Source of the DNA: Sphingomonas_L flavalba_A
GTDB taxonomy: Bacteria; Pseudomonadota; Alphaproteobacteria; Sphingomonadales; Sphingomonadaceae
Assembly (NCBI RefSeq): GCF_047553045.1
Contig: NZ_CP180208.1
Location: 868,001-932,000, forward strand
DNA: 64,000 nt
Reading direction: 5' to 3'
Positions within the stretch are counted from its first letter, which is position 1. Every line of letters starts with the position of its first letter. A program made the translations under genes and the position numbers. Of the stretch, positions 1 to 8,901 are shown piece by piece. Below the pieces are notes generated by a model that saw only the letters and a list, made by a program, of their open reading frames with translations, did no database searches and was not told where the DNA came from.

Positions 1-300
1 GATGAAAATGGACAGGCAAAGATAGAGAACCGCGAATGCCCCGACGCCGGTCAACAGGATTGGCCGGCGCCCACGGCGATCGCTGGCCGCCCCCCAGACG
101 CGGGACATGATCATCCACGCGATGCCGGAAACCGTCATCGTCATGCCAAGATGCCAGGGCTCGAGCCGCAAGACGCGCGCGATCGGACCAGCCAGTGCGA
201 CGAAGGACATCATCGCCATCGAACACGCAAAAGCCTGCAACATATAGGGAAGGAGGCTGATCGAGCGCGACGCGGCAGAATCGCTGGCGGCGGACGTCAT
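1..300 (-). CDS. MFS transporter, N-terminal part (runs off the left edge)
   Basis: The first 100 codons read on the minus strand from an ATG at 300 and stay open to the window edge. Residues 15-60 give two hydrophobic segments, and residues 70-79 match MFS motif A, the loop 2-3 signature (GAASDRRGRR). The gene diverges from the siderophore biosynthesis operon across a 285-bp gap. MFS exporters such as EntS commonly sit beside catecholate siderophore genes, so a siderophore export role is a reasonable inference, but the substrate cannot be read from this fragment. It could equally be an unrelated drug or metabolite transporter. Confidence 0.75.
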   Translation of the reverse strand, partial: MTSAASDSAASRSISLLPYMLQAFACSMAMMSFVALAGPIARVLRLEPWHLGMTMTVSGIAWMIMSRVWGAASDRRGRRPILLTGVGAFAVLYLCLSIFI

Positions 301-457
301 GTCGGCAGGAACTCGCGATAAGTGTGATAGTGCAAATGAATCGCGGTAAGCGATGCCAACATCCATTGTGTTTTTCAAACGCCATTGTGGAAGGGCGTTT
401 GGGTCTGCCACTGCGTGGGATTGGGGCCGTCAAGCGCGGACGGTTCGGTGCGCCCAA

Positions 458-491
458 TATCCTGTAATAGGATAACCCTTATACGGTTATC
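458..491. promoter_or_regulatory. two overlapping perfect inverted repeats upstream of entC
   Basis: Two perfect palindromes overlap by four bases: TATCCT-N5-AGGATA at 458-474 and GATAACC-N7-GGTTATC at 471-491. They lie in the 285-bp region between the divergent MFS gene and entC, about 95 bases upstream of the preferred entC start. The rest of the gap (301-457 and 492-585) shows no gene. The sequence does not match the classical Fur box well, so the regulator is unknown. The placement suggests an operator for one or both divergent units. Confidence 0.55.
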
Positions 492-585
492 GTTTCTCCC
501 CTTGCAGCCGGATTGCGGATAACGGGCTAATTGAGAAGTGTTCGCAACAGCGCGCAGTTCGCCGCGCGGTCAGGAGTGTGTTTCA

Positions 586-1725
586 GTGTTCGTGATCGGG
601 TTTGACGGGGGGCTGTTCGTCACGTCGGGCGGCGGCGCCGGCCTGCGCTGTCAGGGCATTGACCGGCTTGGCGAACGGCTGGCGACATATTTTTCCGGAT
701 CCGATGTTCCCGCCGGGCAAATTCTGGTGGGAGCGATTCCATTCGATCGGTCCGAAGAAACCGTCCTTGTCGCGCCGCAGCGTGTGTGCCGGGTCGGTCG
801 GTCCGAAGGCGCTGCTATCCTCGGGCAGATGCGGCGCGCCGGCGCGCCGGCGCAGCCCGTTCACGTGACGGAAACTCCGCCCGCGCCGGTTTATGCCGAC
901 ATGGTCAACGCGGCTCTGGCGCGGATCGACGGTGCGGGTGCGGCGGGGCTGAGCAAGGTGGTGCTGTCACGCGCCCTGCGCATCGAAATGGATGGCCCTG
1001 CCGATCCGGTGGCAATCGCGCAGCGGCTGCTGAACGATACTAGCGTGACGGTTTTCCTTGCTACATTACAGGACGACAAGGCGATTGTCGGGGCGACGCC
1101 GGAATTGCTGCTGTCGCGGCGCGGGCTGGATATCGTATCGCACCCGTTGGCTGGGTCGATGCCGCGGTCGCCTGACCCGGTCGCGGACCGGGCTGCCGCC
1201 GACGCGCTGCTGCGCTCTGACAAGGATCGTCGCGAACATGAACTGGTGGTGGAGGCCGTGTTCGACACGCTGGCGCCCTATTGTGCTGAACTGTCTGCGC
1301 GGCAGGGTACGGGGCTGCGTTCGACGGCCACGGTCTGGCACCTTGGCACGCGGATCGAAGGGCGCTTGAAGAGCGAGGATGCGCCCTCCGCCGCCGTTCT
1401 GGCGGCCTTGCTGCATCCGACCCCTGCGGTCGGCGGCTATCCGCGGCAAGACGCGTTGGCCACCATTCGGGAACTCGAAACGTATAGCCGGGGATACTAT
1501 GCCGGGGCCGTCGGCTGGGTCGACGAGAAGGGGGACGGCGAGTGGCATGTGAGCCTTCGTTGCGCCCAGATCGACGGACGGACGGTCACGCTCCACGCGG
1601 GCGCGGGCATCGTGGCCGGGTCCGATCCCGCCGCCGAGCTGGCTGAAACCGCAGCGAAGTTTCGGGCTATGCTGGGTGCACTGGGGCTGGACGATGGCGG
1701 GCGTCTGTTCGAGGACGCGGCGTGA
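586..1725 (+). CDS. entC: isochorismate synthase
   Basis: Isochorismate synthase (EntC/DhbC family) converts chorismate to isochorismate, the first step to 2,3-dihydroxybenzoate (DHB). The 379-residue product has the chorismate-binding core in order: KVVLSR near residue 125 (its Lys corresponds to the general base of EntC), ATPELLL near 170 (catalytic Glu), HPLAGS near 188, DRREHEL near 216, LHPTPAVGG near 277, and the C-terminal GEWHVSLRCA and GAGIV segments. GTG at 586 is preferred because AGGAG lies 9 nt upstream; an in-frame GTG at 538 would add 16 residues. The stop overlaps the start of the DHB-AMP ligase (GTGA), so this opens a translationally coupled operon. Confidence 0.93.
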   Translation: MFVIGFDGGLFVTSGGGAGLRCQGIDRLGERLATYFSGSDVPAGQILVGAIPFDRSEETVLVAPQRVCRVGRSEGAAILGQMRRAGAPAQPVHVTETPPAPVYADMVNAALARIDGAGAAGLSKVVLSRALRIEMDGPADPVAIAQRLLNDTSVTVFLATLQDDKAIVGATPELLLSRRGLDIVSHPLAGSMPRSPDPVADRAAADALLRSDKDRREHELVVEAVFDTLAPYCAELSARQGTGLRSTATVWHLGTRIEGRLKSEDAPSAAVLAALLHPTPAVGGYPRQDALATIRELETYSRGYYAGAVGWVDEKGDGEWHVSLRCAQIDGRTVTLHAGAGIVAGSDPAAELAETAAKFRAMLGALGLDDGGRLFEDAA

Positions 1726-3365
1726 CTGCCGCGATTGCCCAGATCTGGCCGCCAGCCTTTGCCGCGCGATATCGCGAAAAGGGGTATTGGACCGATGAGA
1801 CGTTCCGCACCTTGCTGTCGTCGCGGGCGCAGGCCTGTGGCGACGCTGTGGCGATCGTGGGCGGAGAGCATCGCTGGACATATAATGAGTTGGCGGCGCG
1901 CGCAGAGACCGCTGCCGCCGGCTTCCTGGCGTTGGGATTGCGGCCAGGCGATCGGGTTGTAGTCCAGCTGCCCAACATCGCCGAGTTTTTCGCGGTGGTG
2001 TTTGGTCTTTTTCGTGCCGGGTTGATCCCGGTATTCGCATTGCCCGCGCATCGGCTGACCGAGATCGCGCATTTCGCGGACCGGGCGGACGCGGCAGCGC
2101 TGGTGATTGTCGATCGCCACGAAGGGTTCGATTATCGCCCCATGGCCGATGCGGTTCGGGAAAAAGTAACTGGCCTTCGCCATGTCGTCGTGGTTGGCGA
2201 TAGCGGGGAAGGGGCGGGGCACCATGTGGGGTTCGGCAGCTTCACCGCCAATACCGGCCTGTTGCCGGATACGGACGTGAACCCGTCCGACGTCGCGTTG
2301 ATCCAGATTTCGGGTGGCAGCACGGGCCTTTCCAAGCTGATCCCGCGTACGCATGCAGACTATCTGTACAGCATTCGGGCAAGCAACGCGATTTGCGGCA
2401 TGACGCGCGCTAGCGTCTATCTGGCCAGCTTGCCCGTGGCGCATAATTTTCCGATGAGTTCGCCCGGCGTGTTCGGGGCGATCCATGCCGGGGCGCGGAT
2501 CGTTATGGCCCCGCAACCGACGCCAGCCGTGGCCTTTCCGCTGATCGAGCGGGAGGGGGTGACGATTACCGGACTGGTGCCGCCGCTGGCGCTGTTGTGG
2601 TTGCAGGCGGCACCGAAAAGCGCGCATGATTTGTCCAGCCTGCAGGTGATGCAGGTGGGCGGCGCGAAATTCATGCCGGAAGCGGCGCGGCGGGTGCGTC
2701 CCGAACTGGGCTGCACCTTGCAGCAGGTTTTCGGCATGGCGGAAGGGTTGGTGAATTACACCCGCCTTGACGATCCGGATGACATCATCACCGATACACA
2801 GGGCCGCGCCATTTCCCCCGACGATGAGGTGCGGGTCGTGAATGACGCGGGGGAGCCGGTGCCGGACGGCGAGGTGGGGTATCTGTTGACGCGCGGGCCC
2901 TATACTATCCGCGCCTATCATAATGACCCGGGCGCCAACGCCCGGTCGTTCACCGACGACGGATTCTATCGCACCGGCGATATGGTGAGGCGGTTGCCCG
3001 GCGGCTATCTGGTGGTGCAGGGGCGCGCGACCGATCATATCAACCGCGCGGGCGAGAAAATCTCCGCCGAGGAAATCGAGGATCATTTGCAGGCTCATCC
3101 CCGGATTTTCGACGCCGCCGTGGTGTCGGTCCCGGACGTTTTTCTGGGCGAGAGAAGCTGCGCATTTGTCATCGTCGATGGCGAGCGGCCAAAGGCGGCC
3201 GAAATCAAGGCGTGGATGCGCGGGCGCGATATCGCCGCCTTCAAGATTCCTGACCAGATCGTTTTCGTGGACGGTTTCGGGACGACGGCAGTGGGCAAGG
3301 TCAGCCGCAAGGAATTGCGGGCGATGCTGCGTGGCGAATTGCTTGCCGCGGAGCAAAAGCCATGA
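1722..3365 (+). CDS. entE: 2,3-dihydroxybenzoate-AMP ligase
   Basis: Stand-alone adenylation enzyme of the EntE/DhbE family. It activates DHB with ATP and loads it onto the aryl carrier protein encoded two genes downstream. The 547-residue length is normal. Visible motifs are the P-loop variant SGGSTGLSK near residue 195 (EntE has the related SGGTTGTPK), LPVAHNFPMSSPG near 233, FGMAEGLVNYTRLDD near 338, and the C-terminal hinge with GEKISAEEIE near 445 and the catalytic Lys in GKVSRKEL near the end. The PVAHNFPMSSPG segment is typical of aryl-acid-specific members. The GTG start overlaps the entC stop by 4 nt, and its own stop overlaps the next ATG. Confidence 0.95.
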   Translation: MTAAIAQIWPPAFAARYREKGYWTDETFRTLLSSRAQACGDAVAIVGGEHRWTYNELAARAETAAAGFLALGLRPGDRVVVQLPNIAEFFAVVFGLFRAGLIPVFALPAHRLTEIAHFADRADAAALVIVDRHEGFDYRPMADAVREKVTGLRHVVVVGDSGEGAGHHVGFGSFTANTGLLPDTDVNPSDVALIQISGGSTGLSKLIPRTHADYLYSIRASNAICGMTRASVYLASLPVAHNFPMSSPGVFGAIHAGARIVMAPQPTPAVAFPLIEREGVTITGLVPPLALLWLQAAPKSAHDLSSLQVMQVGGAKFMPEAARRVRPELGCTLQQVFGMAEGLVNYTRLDDPDDIITDTQGRAISPDDEVRVVNDAGEPVPDGEVGYLLTRGPYTIRAYHNDPGANARSFTDDGFYRTGDMVRRLPGGYLVVQGRATDHINRAGEKISAEEIEDHLQAHPRIFDAAVVSVPDVFLGERSCAFVIVDGERPKAAEIKAWMRGRDIAAFKIPDQIVFVDGFGTTAVGKVSRKELRAMLRGELLAAEQKP

Positions 3366-4009
3366 CCATGGTCCGGCGCCTGCCGTCCATCGCCCCTTAT
3401 GACCTGCCCCGGGAAGAGGCGTTGCCGCCGTCGCGGGCAGACTGGAGACTGGACCCGGTGCGCGCCGCGCTGCTGGTCCACGACATGCAGGCCTATTTCG
3501 TCGATGCCTTCGCGCCCGACAGCGCGCCGATCGCACCGGCGACGGATGCCATCGCTTCGTTGATCGCGGCCGCGCGGTCCAGCGATGTGCCGATCTTCTA
3601 TACTGCCCAGAATGGCGATCAGGATCGCCGCGACCGGGGGCTTCAGGCTGATCTGTGGGGGCCGGGAATGCGCCAGGTGCCCGAACATCAGGTCGTTGTC
3701 GCGCCGCTGGCGCCCCGCGACGGGGATTTTGTGCTGGTCAAGCATCGTTACAGCGCCTTTCAGCGCAGCAATCTTGAAACGCTGATGCGCGCGCGGGGGC
3801 GGGACCAGATCATTATCTGCGGCGTCTATGCCCATATCGGTTGTCTGCTGACCGCAGGGGAAGCGTTCCAGCGCGATATCCAGCCCTTTTTCGTCGGTGA
3901 TGCGCTCGCCGATTTTTCGCGGGACTGGCACGACGCCGCGTTGGCGCTCGTTGCCGACTGCTGTGGTGTCGTGCTGTCCGTCCGCCAGACCGTGAAGGCC
4001 CTGACATGA
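3362..4009 (+). CDS. entB: isochorismatase (no carrier domain)
   Basis: Isochorismatase hydrolyses isochorismate to 2,3-dihydro-2,3-dihydroxybenzoate and pyruvate. The 215-residue protein has the isochorismatase triad: Asp41 in LVHDMQ, Lys near 124 in LVKHRYSAF, and the GVYAHIGC segment near 154-161 with its cis-peptide turn. Enterobacterial EntB carries a C-terminal aryl carrier domain and is about 285 residues. Here the protein stops after the hydrolase, and the carrier is a separate gene overlapping it by ATGA. The symbol refers to the hydrolase half only. Confidence 0.93.
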   Translation: MTMVRRLPSIAPYDLPREEALPPSRADWRLDPVRAALLVHDMQAYFVDAFAPDSAPIAPATDAIASLIAAARSSDVPIFYTAQNGDQDRRDRGLQADLWGPGMRQVPEHQVVVAPLAPRDGDFVLVKHRYSAFQRSNLETLMRARGRDQIIICGVYAHIGCLLTAGEAFQRDIQPFFVGDALADFSRDWHDAALALVADCCGVVLSVRQTVKALT

Positions 4010-4242
4010 CCGAGCAAACCCTGACTCTCGACCGCCTGCGCGCCGATGTTGCCGCGATGCTGGGAACGGACCCGTCGGAGGTAGGCGATGACGATAATCT
4101 GATGGACATCGGCCTCGATTCCATGCGGACAATGAACCTTGTGATGCAGTGGGAAGAGGCTGGGCTGCCCATCGAATTTCCGGATCTTGCCGAAACGATG
4201 ACGCTGGCGGGGCTGTGGGGAATCGTGAGCGAACGGCTTTGA
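4006..4242 (+). CDS. stand-alone aryl carrier protein
   Basis: A 78-residue acyl/aryl carrier protein whose phosphopantetheine attachment site is Ser39 in DIGLDSMR. It should hold the DHB thioester made by EntE and present it to the condensation domain of the downstream synthetase. In E. coli this is the C-terminal domain of EntB. Here it is an independent gene between the isochorismatase (ATGA overlap) and the synthetase (TTGA overlap). A phosphopantetheinyl transferase is needed to activate it and is not in the window. Confidence 0.9.
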   Translation: MTEQTLTLDRLRADVAAMLGTDPSEVGDDDNLMDIGLDSMRTMNLVMQWEEAGLPIEFPDLAETMTLAGLWGIVSERL

Positions 4243-7200
4243 TTGAGGCGGACTGCGCCGTTCCGCTGACGGAAGCGCAATTGGGCCTGTGGTATGCGCA
4301 GCGGCTCGATCCCAACAATCCGATCTTCAACACCGGCCAGTATATCGATCTGCGCGGGCCGATGGATGTCGACGATTTCCGCGCCGCGTTCGATCAGGCG
4401 ATCGGCGAGGCGGAAGCTCTGTCGCTGCGGATTGTTGAAGGCGCCGGCGGGCCGGTCCAATATCATGATCCCGCGCTGTACCCGCAGATGCAATGGAACG
4501 ACCTGTCTGGCGATGCGTCCCCCGAACGATCGGCGCTGGCGGCCATCCAGCGTGATATGGACGTTGCGGTCGACCCGGCGGTCGGGCCGCTGGCGGGATC
4601 GAGCCTCTATCGCCTGTCGGCGGACCGGCACCTGTGGGCGCTGCGGATACATCACCTGGCGAATGATGGTTATGCAATGGTTCTGCTGACCAGCCGGGTC
4701 GCGGAAATCTATGCCGCGCTGCGGACCAGAAAAGATGGGCGGGGCCGTCCGCTGGCACCGCTGGCCGGCGTGCTGGCAGAAGACGCCGCCTATCGGAGCA
4801 GCGATCAGCGCGCGGCCGATGCGGCATGGTGGCGCGGCGCGTTGCAGGGCATGGCCGATATCGTCGGCATGGCCCCCGGTCGCGCGGTGTCCGCCGCCCG
4901 TTTTCATCGGTTCGAACGGGGGCTGCCCGACGATGTTCGTGCCGGCCTGATCAGGCTGGCAAAGGGCGCTGGACTGGGCTGGCCCGATGTGTTGACGGCG
5001 TTGGTGGCGGGATATTGCCGCCGTTTCACCGGAACCGAAGAGATCGTCGTCGGTGTGCCGCACATGGGGCGCATGGGCAGCGCGTCGGCGCGCGTGCCGG
5101 CGATGGTCATGAATGTGTTGCCGTTGCGGCTGACCCCGGATGATGCCGCGCCGATCGGTGATTATCTGGCGGCCGTGGCGGCCGCGACGGCAGAGGCGCG
5201 ACGGCATGGTCGCTACCGCAGCGAGCAGATGCGGCGTGACCTAGGCCTGATCGGTGGACATCGGCGGATTTACGGCCCGCTGATCAATGTCCAGCCTTAT
5301 GACCGGCCACCGCGCTTTCACGGGCTGGAGGCCGTGCTGCACGTCACCGGAACCGGGCCGGTAGAGGACATCAGCTTTACCTTTCGCGGCGACGGGCTGA
5401 CCGGCCTGTCGATAGAGGTGGACGCAAACCCCGAATTATATGATGCCCAGGACGTCGTCGCGCACGGCGAGCGGCTGGCGCTGTTCCTGGCCGGGGCGCT
5501 GGAGGCCGCGACATTGGGTGAGGTGCCGACCGCCACCCCCGATGAGATACGGCGCGAACTGACCGCCTGTCATGGACAGACACACCCCCTACCACCCGCG
5601 ACGCTCGCCGAGCTGATCGAACGGGCGATGGTCGCGACGCCGGATGCGCCCGCGCTGCGGTTCGGCGACGAAACGCTGAGCTATGCCGAACTGGACCGAC
5701 GCACGCAGCAACTGGCTGGAATTTTGCGCGCGCGGGGCGTCAACGAAGACTCGATCGTCGCCGTCGCCCTGCCGCGATCTGTCGAACTGGTCGTCGCACT
5801 TGTCGCGGTGCTGCGCGCGGGTGGTGCCTATTTGCCGCTGGATCTTGACCACCCGGCGGCACGGATTGCGGCGATCCTGACCCGGGCGCGGCCGCTGGTG
5901 GTGCTGGCGGCCGGCGATCCGCATTCGCTTTACGGCGATACGCTACTGGCGCCCGAACACTGGGCGGGCGACCTGCCGGACACCCTGCCGCTGCCGCAGA
6001 TCGATAACGCCGCCTATGTCATTTTTACATCGGGGTCGACCGGCGAGCCGAAAGGAGTGGTCGTCACGCACCGCGCCATCGTCAACCGCCTGCTGTGGAT
6101 GCGGGAGCACTACGGCACCGACGCGTCCGATCGCATTCTGCAGAAAACGCCCGCAACCTTCGACGTATCGGTGTGGGAATTTTTCCTGCCGCTGATTGCG
6201 GGGGCGACACTGGTGGTCGCGCCGCCGGATGCGCACCGCGACCCGCGCGCCATCGCCGCGCTTATCGGCAGGGAAGGCATCACAACGCTGCATTTCGTGC
6301 CGTCGATGCTGGCGGCGTTTCTCGATGCACCGGAATCGCTGGGGCTGAAGGTCGCGCGCGTGTTTTGCAGCGGCGAGGAACTGCCCGCCGACCTGCGCGA
6401 CCGTTTCCACAGGCGCATGCAGGGAGGTTTGCACAATCTGTACGGGCCGACCGAAGCGGCTGTTGATGTAAGCTATTGGGATGCGGGGCCGGGCGATACC
6501 AGCCGTCCCGTGCCGATCGGCCATGCGGTGTGGAACACGCGGCTGCTGATCCTCGATGAATGGCGGCGGCCTGTTCCGCCGGGCATGGCGGGGCAATTGT
6601 ATCTCGGCGGCGTGCAACTGGCGCGCGGTTATCTGGGGCGGCCCGATCTGACCGCCGAACGCTTTATCGACGATCCCTTCCACGCGGGTGAGCGACTGTA
6701 TCTGACCGGGGATCTGGCGCGTCGGAGCGCGGACGGGGCGGTGGTGTTTCTGGGCCGCGCCGATCATCAGGTGAAGCTCCGTGGCCTGCGGATCGAACTG
6801 GGCGAGATAGAGGCGGCGATGGCGGCCAGCGGACAGACCCGCGGCGCCGTCGCGATCGTTCGGGACGACCGCATCATTGCCTATGTCGTGCCGGGTGAAG
6901 ATTTTTCCGCCGAAAGCCTGCGCGCTGCGCTGACCGCGTGCCTTCCTGGCTATATGGTGCCCGCCGCCATCGTGGCGCTCGACACGTTGCCGGTGACGGG
7001 AAACGGCAAGCTCGATCGCAGGGCGCTGCCGGCCCCGACCTTTATCGGCACAGGCGGCGATATGCCGGCGACCGACAGCGAGCGGCGGCTCGCCGCGCTG
7101 TACGCCGAACTGCTGAGCGTGTCGCATGTTGGCGCGAAGGATGATTTCTTCGCGCTGGGGGGCGATTCGCTGAAGGCCGTGCAACTGATGTTGCGGGTCA

Positions 7201-8129
7201 GCGAGATCTGGGGCCGCGATCCTGGCCTGTCGACGCTGTTCGAACATCCCGATGTGACGAGCCTTGCCGCGCGGATCGACGCAGCTGGTGGCGACGGCGG
7301 TATGGGCGAGGACGGCGTCGGCGACAGAGGCCTCGGTCCACTGATCACGCTGGCGGGCGGCGACGCGGCTCTGCCGCCGCTGTTCGTCGTGCACCCGGCC
7401 GGGGGGCTTTGCTGGGGCTATCGAACGCTGGCGCGGGCGTTGAGCCCGGCGCGCGCGGTCCATGGATTGCAGTCACCGGCGCTGGCCCCCGACAGGCCCT
7501 TGCCCGACAGCATCGATGCGCTGGCCGCCGATTATGCCCGGCGAATGATCGCGGTACAGCCGGAGGGGCCGTGGCATGTCATGGGCTGGTCGGTCGGCGG
7601 GATCATCGCGCAGGCGGTCGCTGTCCATATGGCCGATGCGGGGCGCGAGATGGGGTTGGTCGCCATGCTCGATTCCTATCCGGCGGAATGCTGGCGCGCC
7701 GAACCGGAACCGACACAGATACAGGCGCTGCGTGCCCTGCTTGCCATCGCGGGTTACGATCCGGAATCCTATCCGCACCTTACCAGCCGGGACCAGATAC
7801 TGGCGTTCCTGCGCGACGGCGATAGCGCGCTCGGTAATTTGCCGCCCGACGCGCTCGATGGCGTGGTGCGGGTCGTTCTTGACACCAACCGCCTGGTGCG
7901 CGGGCATCATCATCGGTGGTATCCGGGGCGGCTGACGCATGTCCGGGCGGGAGCGGATCATGGCGAACGGCCGCAGCTGATGCCGAGTTTATGGACGCCC
8001 TATGCGGGTACGCTGGACCTTGTCAGCGTGCCGTTCCTGCATCCGCAATTGACGGGCGCGGAGGCGAGCGCCCTGATCGCGCCGCTGTTGTCGGAGCGTA
8101 TGAACGCGAAAGGGCTGGTGTGGGCATGA
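4239..8129 (+). CDS. entF: siderophore NRPS, C-A-T-TE, EntF-like
   Basis: A one-module nonribosomal peptide synthetase of 1296 residues, close to EntF in length and layout. The condensation domain (about 1-430) has an intact HHLANDG at about 137-143. The adenylation domain (about 455-950) has TSGSTGEPKG near 597. The specificity region FDVSVWEFF near 640, HFVPSM, VFCSGE and NLYGPTEAAVD near 732 matches the remembered EntF serine pocket at each segment I can compare. The thiolation Ser is near 975 (LGGDSLKAV). The thioesterase has GWSVGG near 1115 and a candidate His near 1239. TTG at 4239 is chosen because it gives the same 4-nt overlap seen at every junction of the operon, and the family start LTEAQLGLWYAQ follows. 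Inferred product: DHB-serine units, possibly cyclised. Confidence 0.93.
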   Translation: MIEADCAVPLTEAQLGLWYAQRLDPNNPIFNTGQYIDLRGPMDVDDFRAAFDQAIGEAEALSLRIVEGAGGPVQYHDPALYPQMQWNDLSGDASPERSALAAIQRDMDVAVDPAVGPLAGSSLYRLSADRHLWALRIHHLANDGYAMVLLTSRVAEIYAALRTRKDGRGRPLAPLAGVLAEDAAYRSSDQRAADAAWWRGALQGMADIVGMAPGRAVSAARFHRFERGLPDDVRAGLIRLAKGAGLGWPDVLTALVAGYCRRFTGTEEIVVGVPHMGRMGSASARVPAMVMNVLPLRLTPDDAAPIGDYLAAVAAATAEARRHGRYRSEQMRRDLGLIGGHRRIYGPLINVQPYDRPPRFHGLEAVLHVTGTGPVEDISFTFRGDGLTGLSIEVDANPELYDAQDVVAHGERLALFLAGALEAATLGEVPTATPDEIRRELTACHGQTHPLPPATLAELIERAMVATPDAPALRFGDETLSYAELDRRTQQLAGILRARGVNEDSIVAVALPRSVELVVALVAVLRAGGAYLPLDLDHPAARIAAILTRARPLVVLAAGDPHSLYGDTLLAPEHWAGDLPDTLPLPQIDNAAYVIFTSGSTGEPKGVVVTHRAIVNRLLWMREHYGTDASDRILQKTPATFDVSVWEFFLPLIAGATLVVAPPDAHRDPRAIAALIGREGITTLHFVPSMLAAFLDAPESLGLKVARVFCSGEELPADLRDRFHRRMQGGLHNLYGPTEAAVDVSYWDAGPGDTSRPVPIGHAVWNTRLLILDEWRRPVPPGMAGQLYLGGVQLARGYLGRPDLTAERFIDDPFHAGERLYLTGDLARRSADGAVVFLGRADHQVKLRGLRIELGEIEAAMAASGQTRGAVAIVRDDRIIAYVVPGEDFSAESLRAALTACLPGYMVPAAIVALDTLPVTGNGKLDRRALPAPTFIGTGGDMPATDSERRLAALYAELLSVSHVGAKDDFFALGGDSLKAVQLMLRVSEIWGRDPGLSTLFEHPDVTSLAARIDAAGGDGGMGEDGVGDRGLGPLITLAGGDAALPPLFVVHPAGGLCWGYRTLARALSPARAVHGLQSPALAPDRPLPDSIDALAADYARRMIAVQPEGPWHVMGWSVGGIIAQAVAVHMADAGREMGLVAMLDSYPAECWRAEPEPTQIQALRALLAIAGYDPESYPHLTSRDQILAFLRDGDSALGNLPPDALDGVVRVVLDTNRLVRGHHHRWYPGRLTHVRAGADHGERPQLMPSLWTPYAGTLDLVSVPFLHPQLTGAEASALIAPLLSERMNAKGLVWA

Positions 8130-8887
8130 CGAGGGACGGCGGCATCGCGGGGCGCATCGCCTTCGTAACCGGGGCGGCTGGTGGCATCGGCGCAGCGGTC
8201 GTGCAGGCTCTGCGCGCAGAGGGCGCCCGCGTCGTTGCCAGCGACCTTGAGGCACCGGCGCTGAGCGGCGGCGATGTCCGGGGCGAGGTGCTGGATGTCG
8301 CCGACAGCGGGGCAGTCGATGCGCTGGTGGACCGGGTGGAGCGCGAGTGGGGTGCGATCGATCTGGGGGTGAATGTTGCCGGCATCCTGTCGACCGACAC
8401 CGTGCTGGACATGACGGACGGTACCTGGCGGCGCGTGTTCGATGTCAACGCGCACGGCGTCTTTCACGTCGGCCGCGCGCTGGCCCGTTACATGGCGCCG
8501 CGCCGTCGGGGCAGCATCGTAACCGTCGGGTCCAACGCGGCGGGTGTGCCGCGTCACGCCATGTCGGCCTATGCCGCGTCAAAGGCGGCGGCGACGATGT
8601 TCACCCGTTGTCTGGGACTGGAGCTCGCGCCGCTTGGCATACGCTGCAACATCGTTGCGCCGGGATCGACGCTGACCCCGATGCAGACGGGGATGTGGGA
8701 AGACGACAGCGGTGCGGCGCGCGTCATCGCCGGACAGCCCGACATGTTCAAAACCGGTATTCCGCTGGGCAAGCTGGCGACGCCGGAGGATGTTGCCGAC
8801 GCGGTGCTGTTCCTGCTGTCTGACCGCGCGGCCCACATCACCATGACCGACATCTATGTCGACGGCGGCGCGACGCTGCGGGCATGA
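8126..8887 (+). CDS. entA: 2,3-dihydro-2,3-dihydroxybenzoate dehydrogenase
   Basis: Short-chain dehydrogenase of 253 residues that would oxidise 2,3-dihydro-DHB to DHB with NAD+. It shows TGAAGGIG near residue 15, NVAG near 83, a Ser near 135 with the YAASK catalytic pair near 149, and EntA-like sequence around PGSTLTPMQTGMW. The ATG at 8126 overlaps the synthetase stop (ATGA), so this closes the six-gene biosynthetic run. A generic SDR would be the alternative reading from sequence alone, but the context makes EntA/DhbA the strong call. Confidence 0.92.
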   Translation: MTRDGGIAGRIAFVTGAAGGIGAAVVQALRAEGARVVASDLEAPALSGGDVRGEVLDVADSGAVDALVDRVEREWGAIDLGVNVAGILSTDTVLDMTDGTWRRVFDVNAHGVFHVGRALARYMAPRRRGSIVTVGSNAAGVPRHAMSAYAASKAAATMFTRCLGLELAPLGIRCNIVAPGSTLTPMQTGMWEDDSGAARVIAGQPDMFKTGIPLGKLATPEDVADAVLFLLSDRAAHITMTDIYVDGGATLRA

Positions 8888-8901
8888 CGGGCCGCTTTCG
8901 A

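Noticed and set aside
1497..3536. 679-codon open reading on the minus strand opposite entC/entE
   Set aside because: It is antisense to genes with full family motifs, is rich in Arg/His/Gln/Pro, and shows no domain. This is a typical high-GC shadow.
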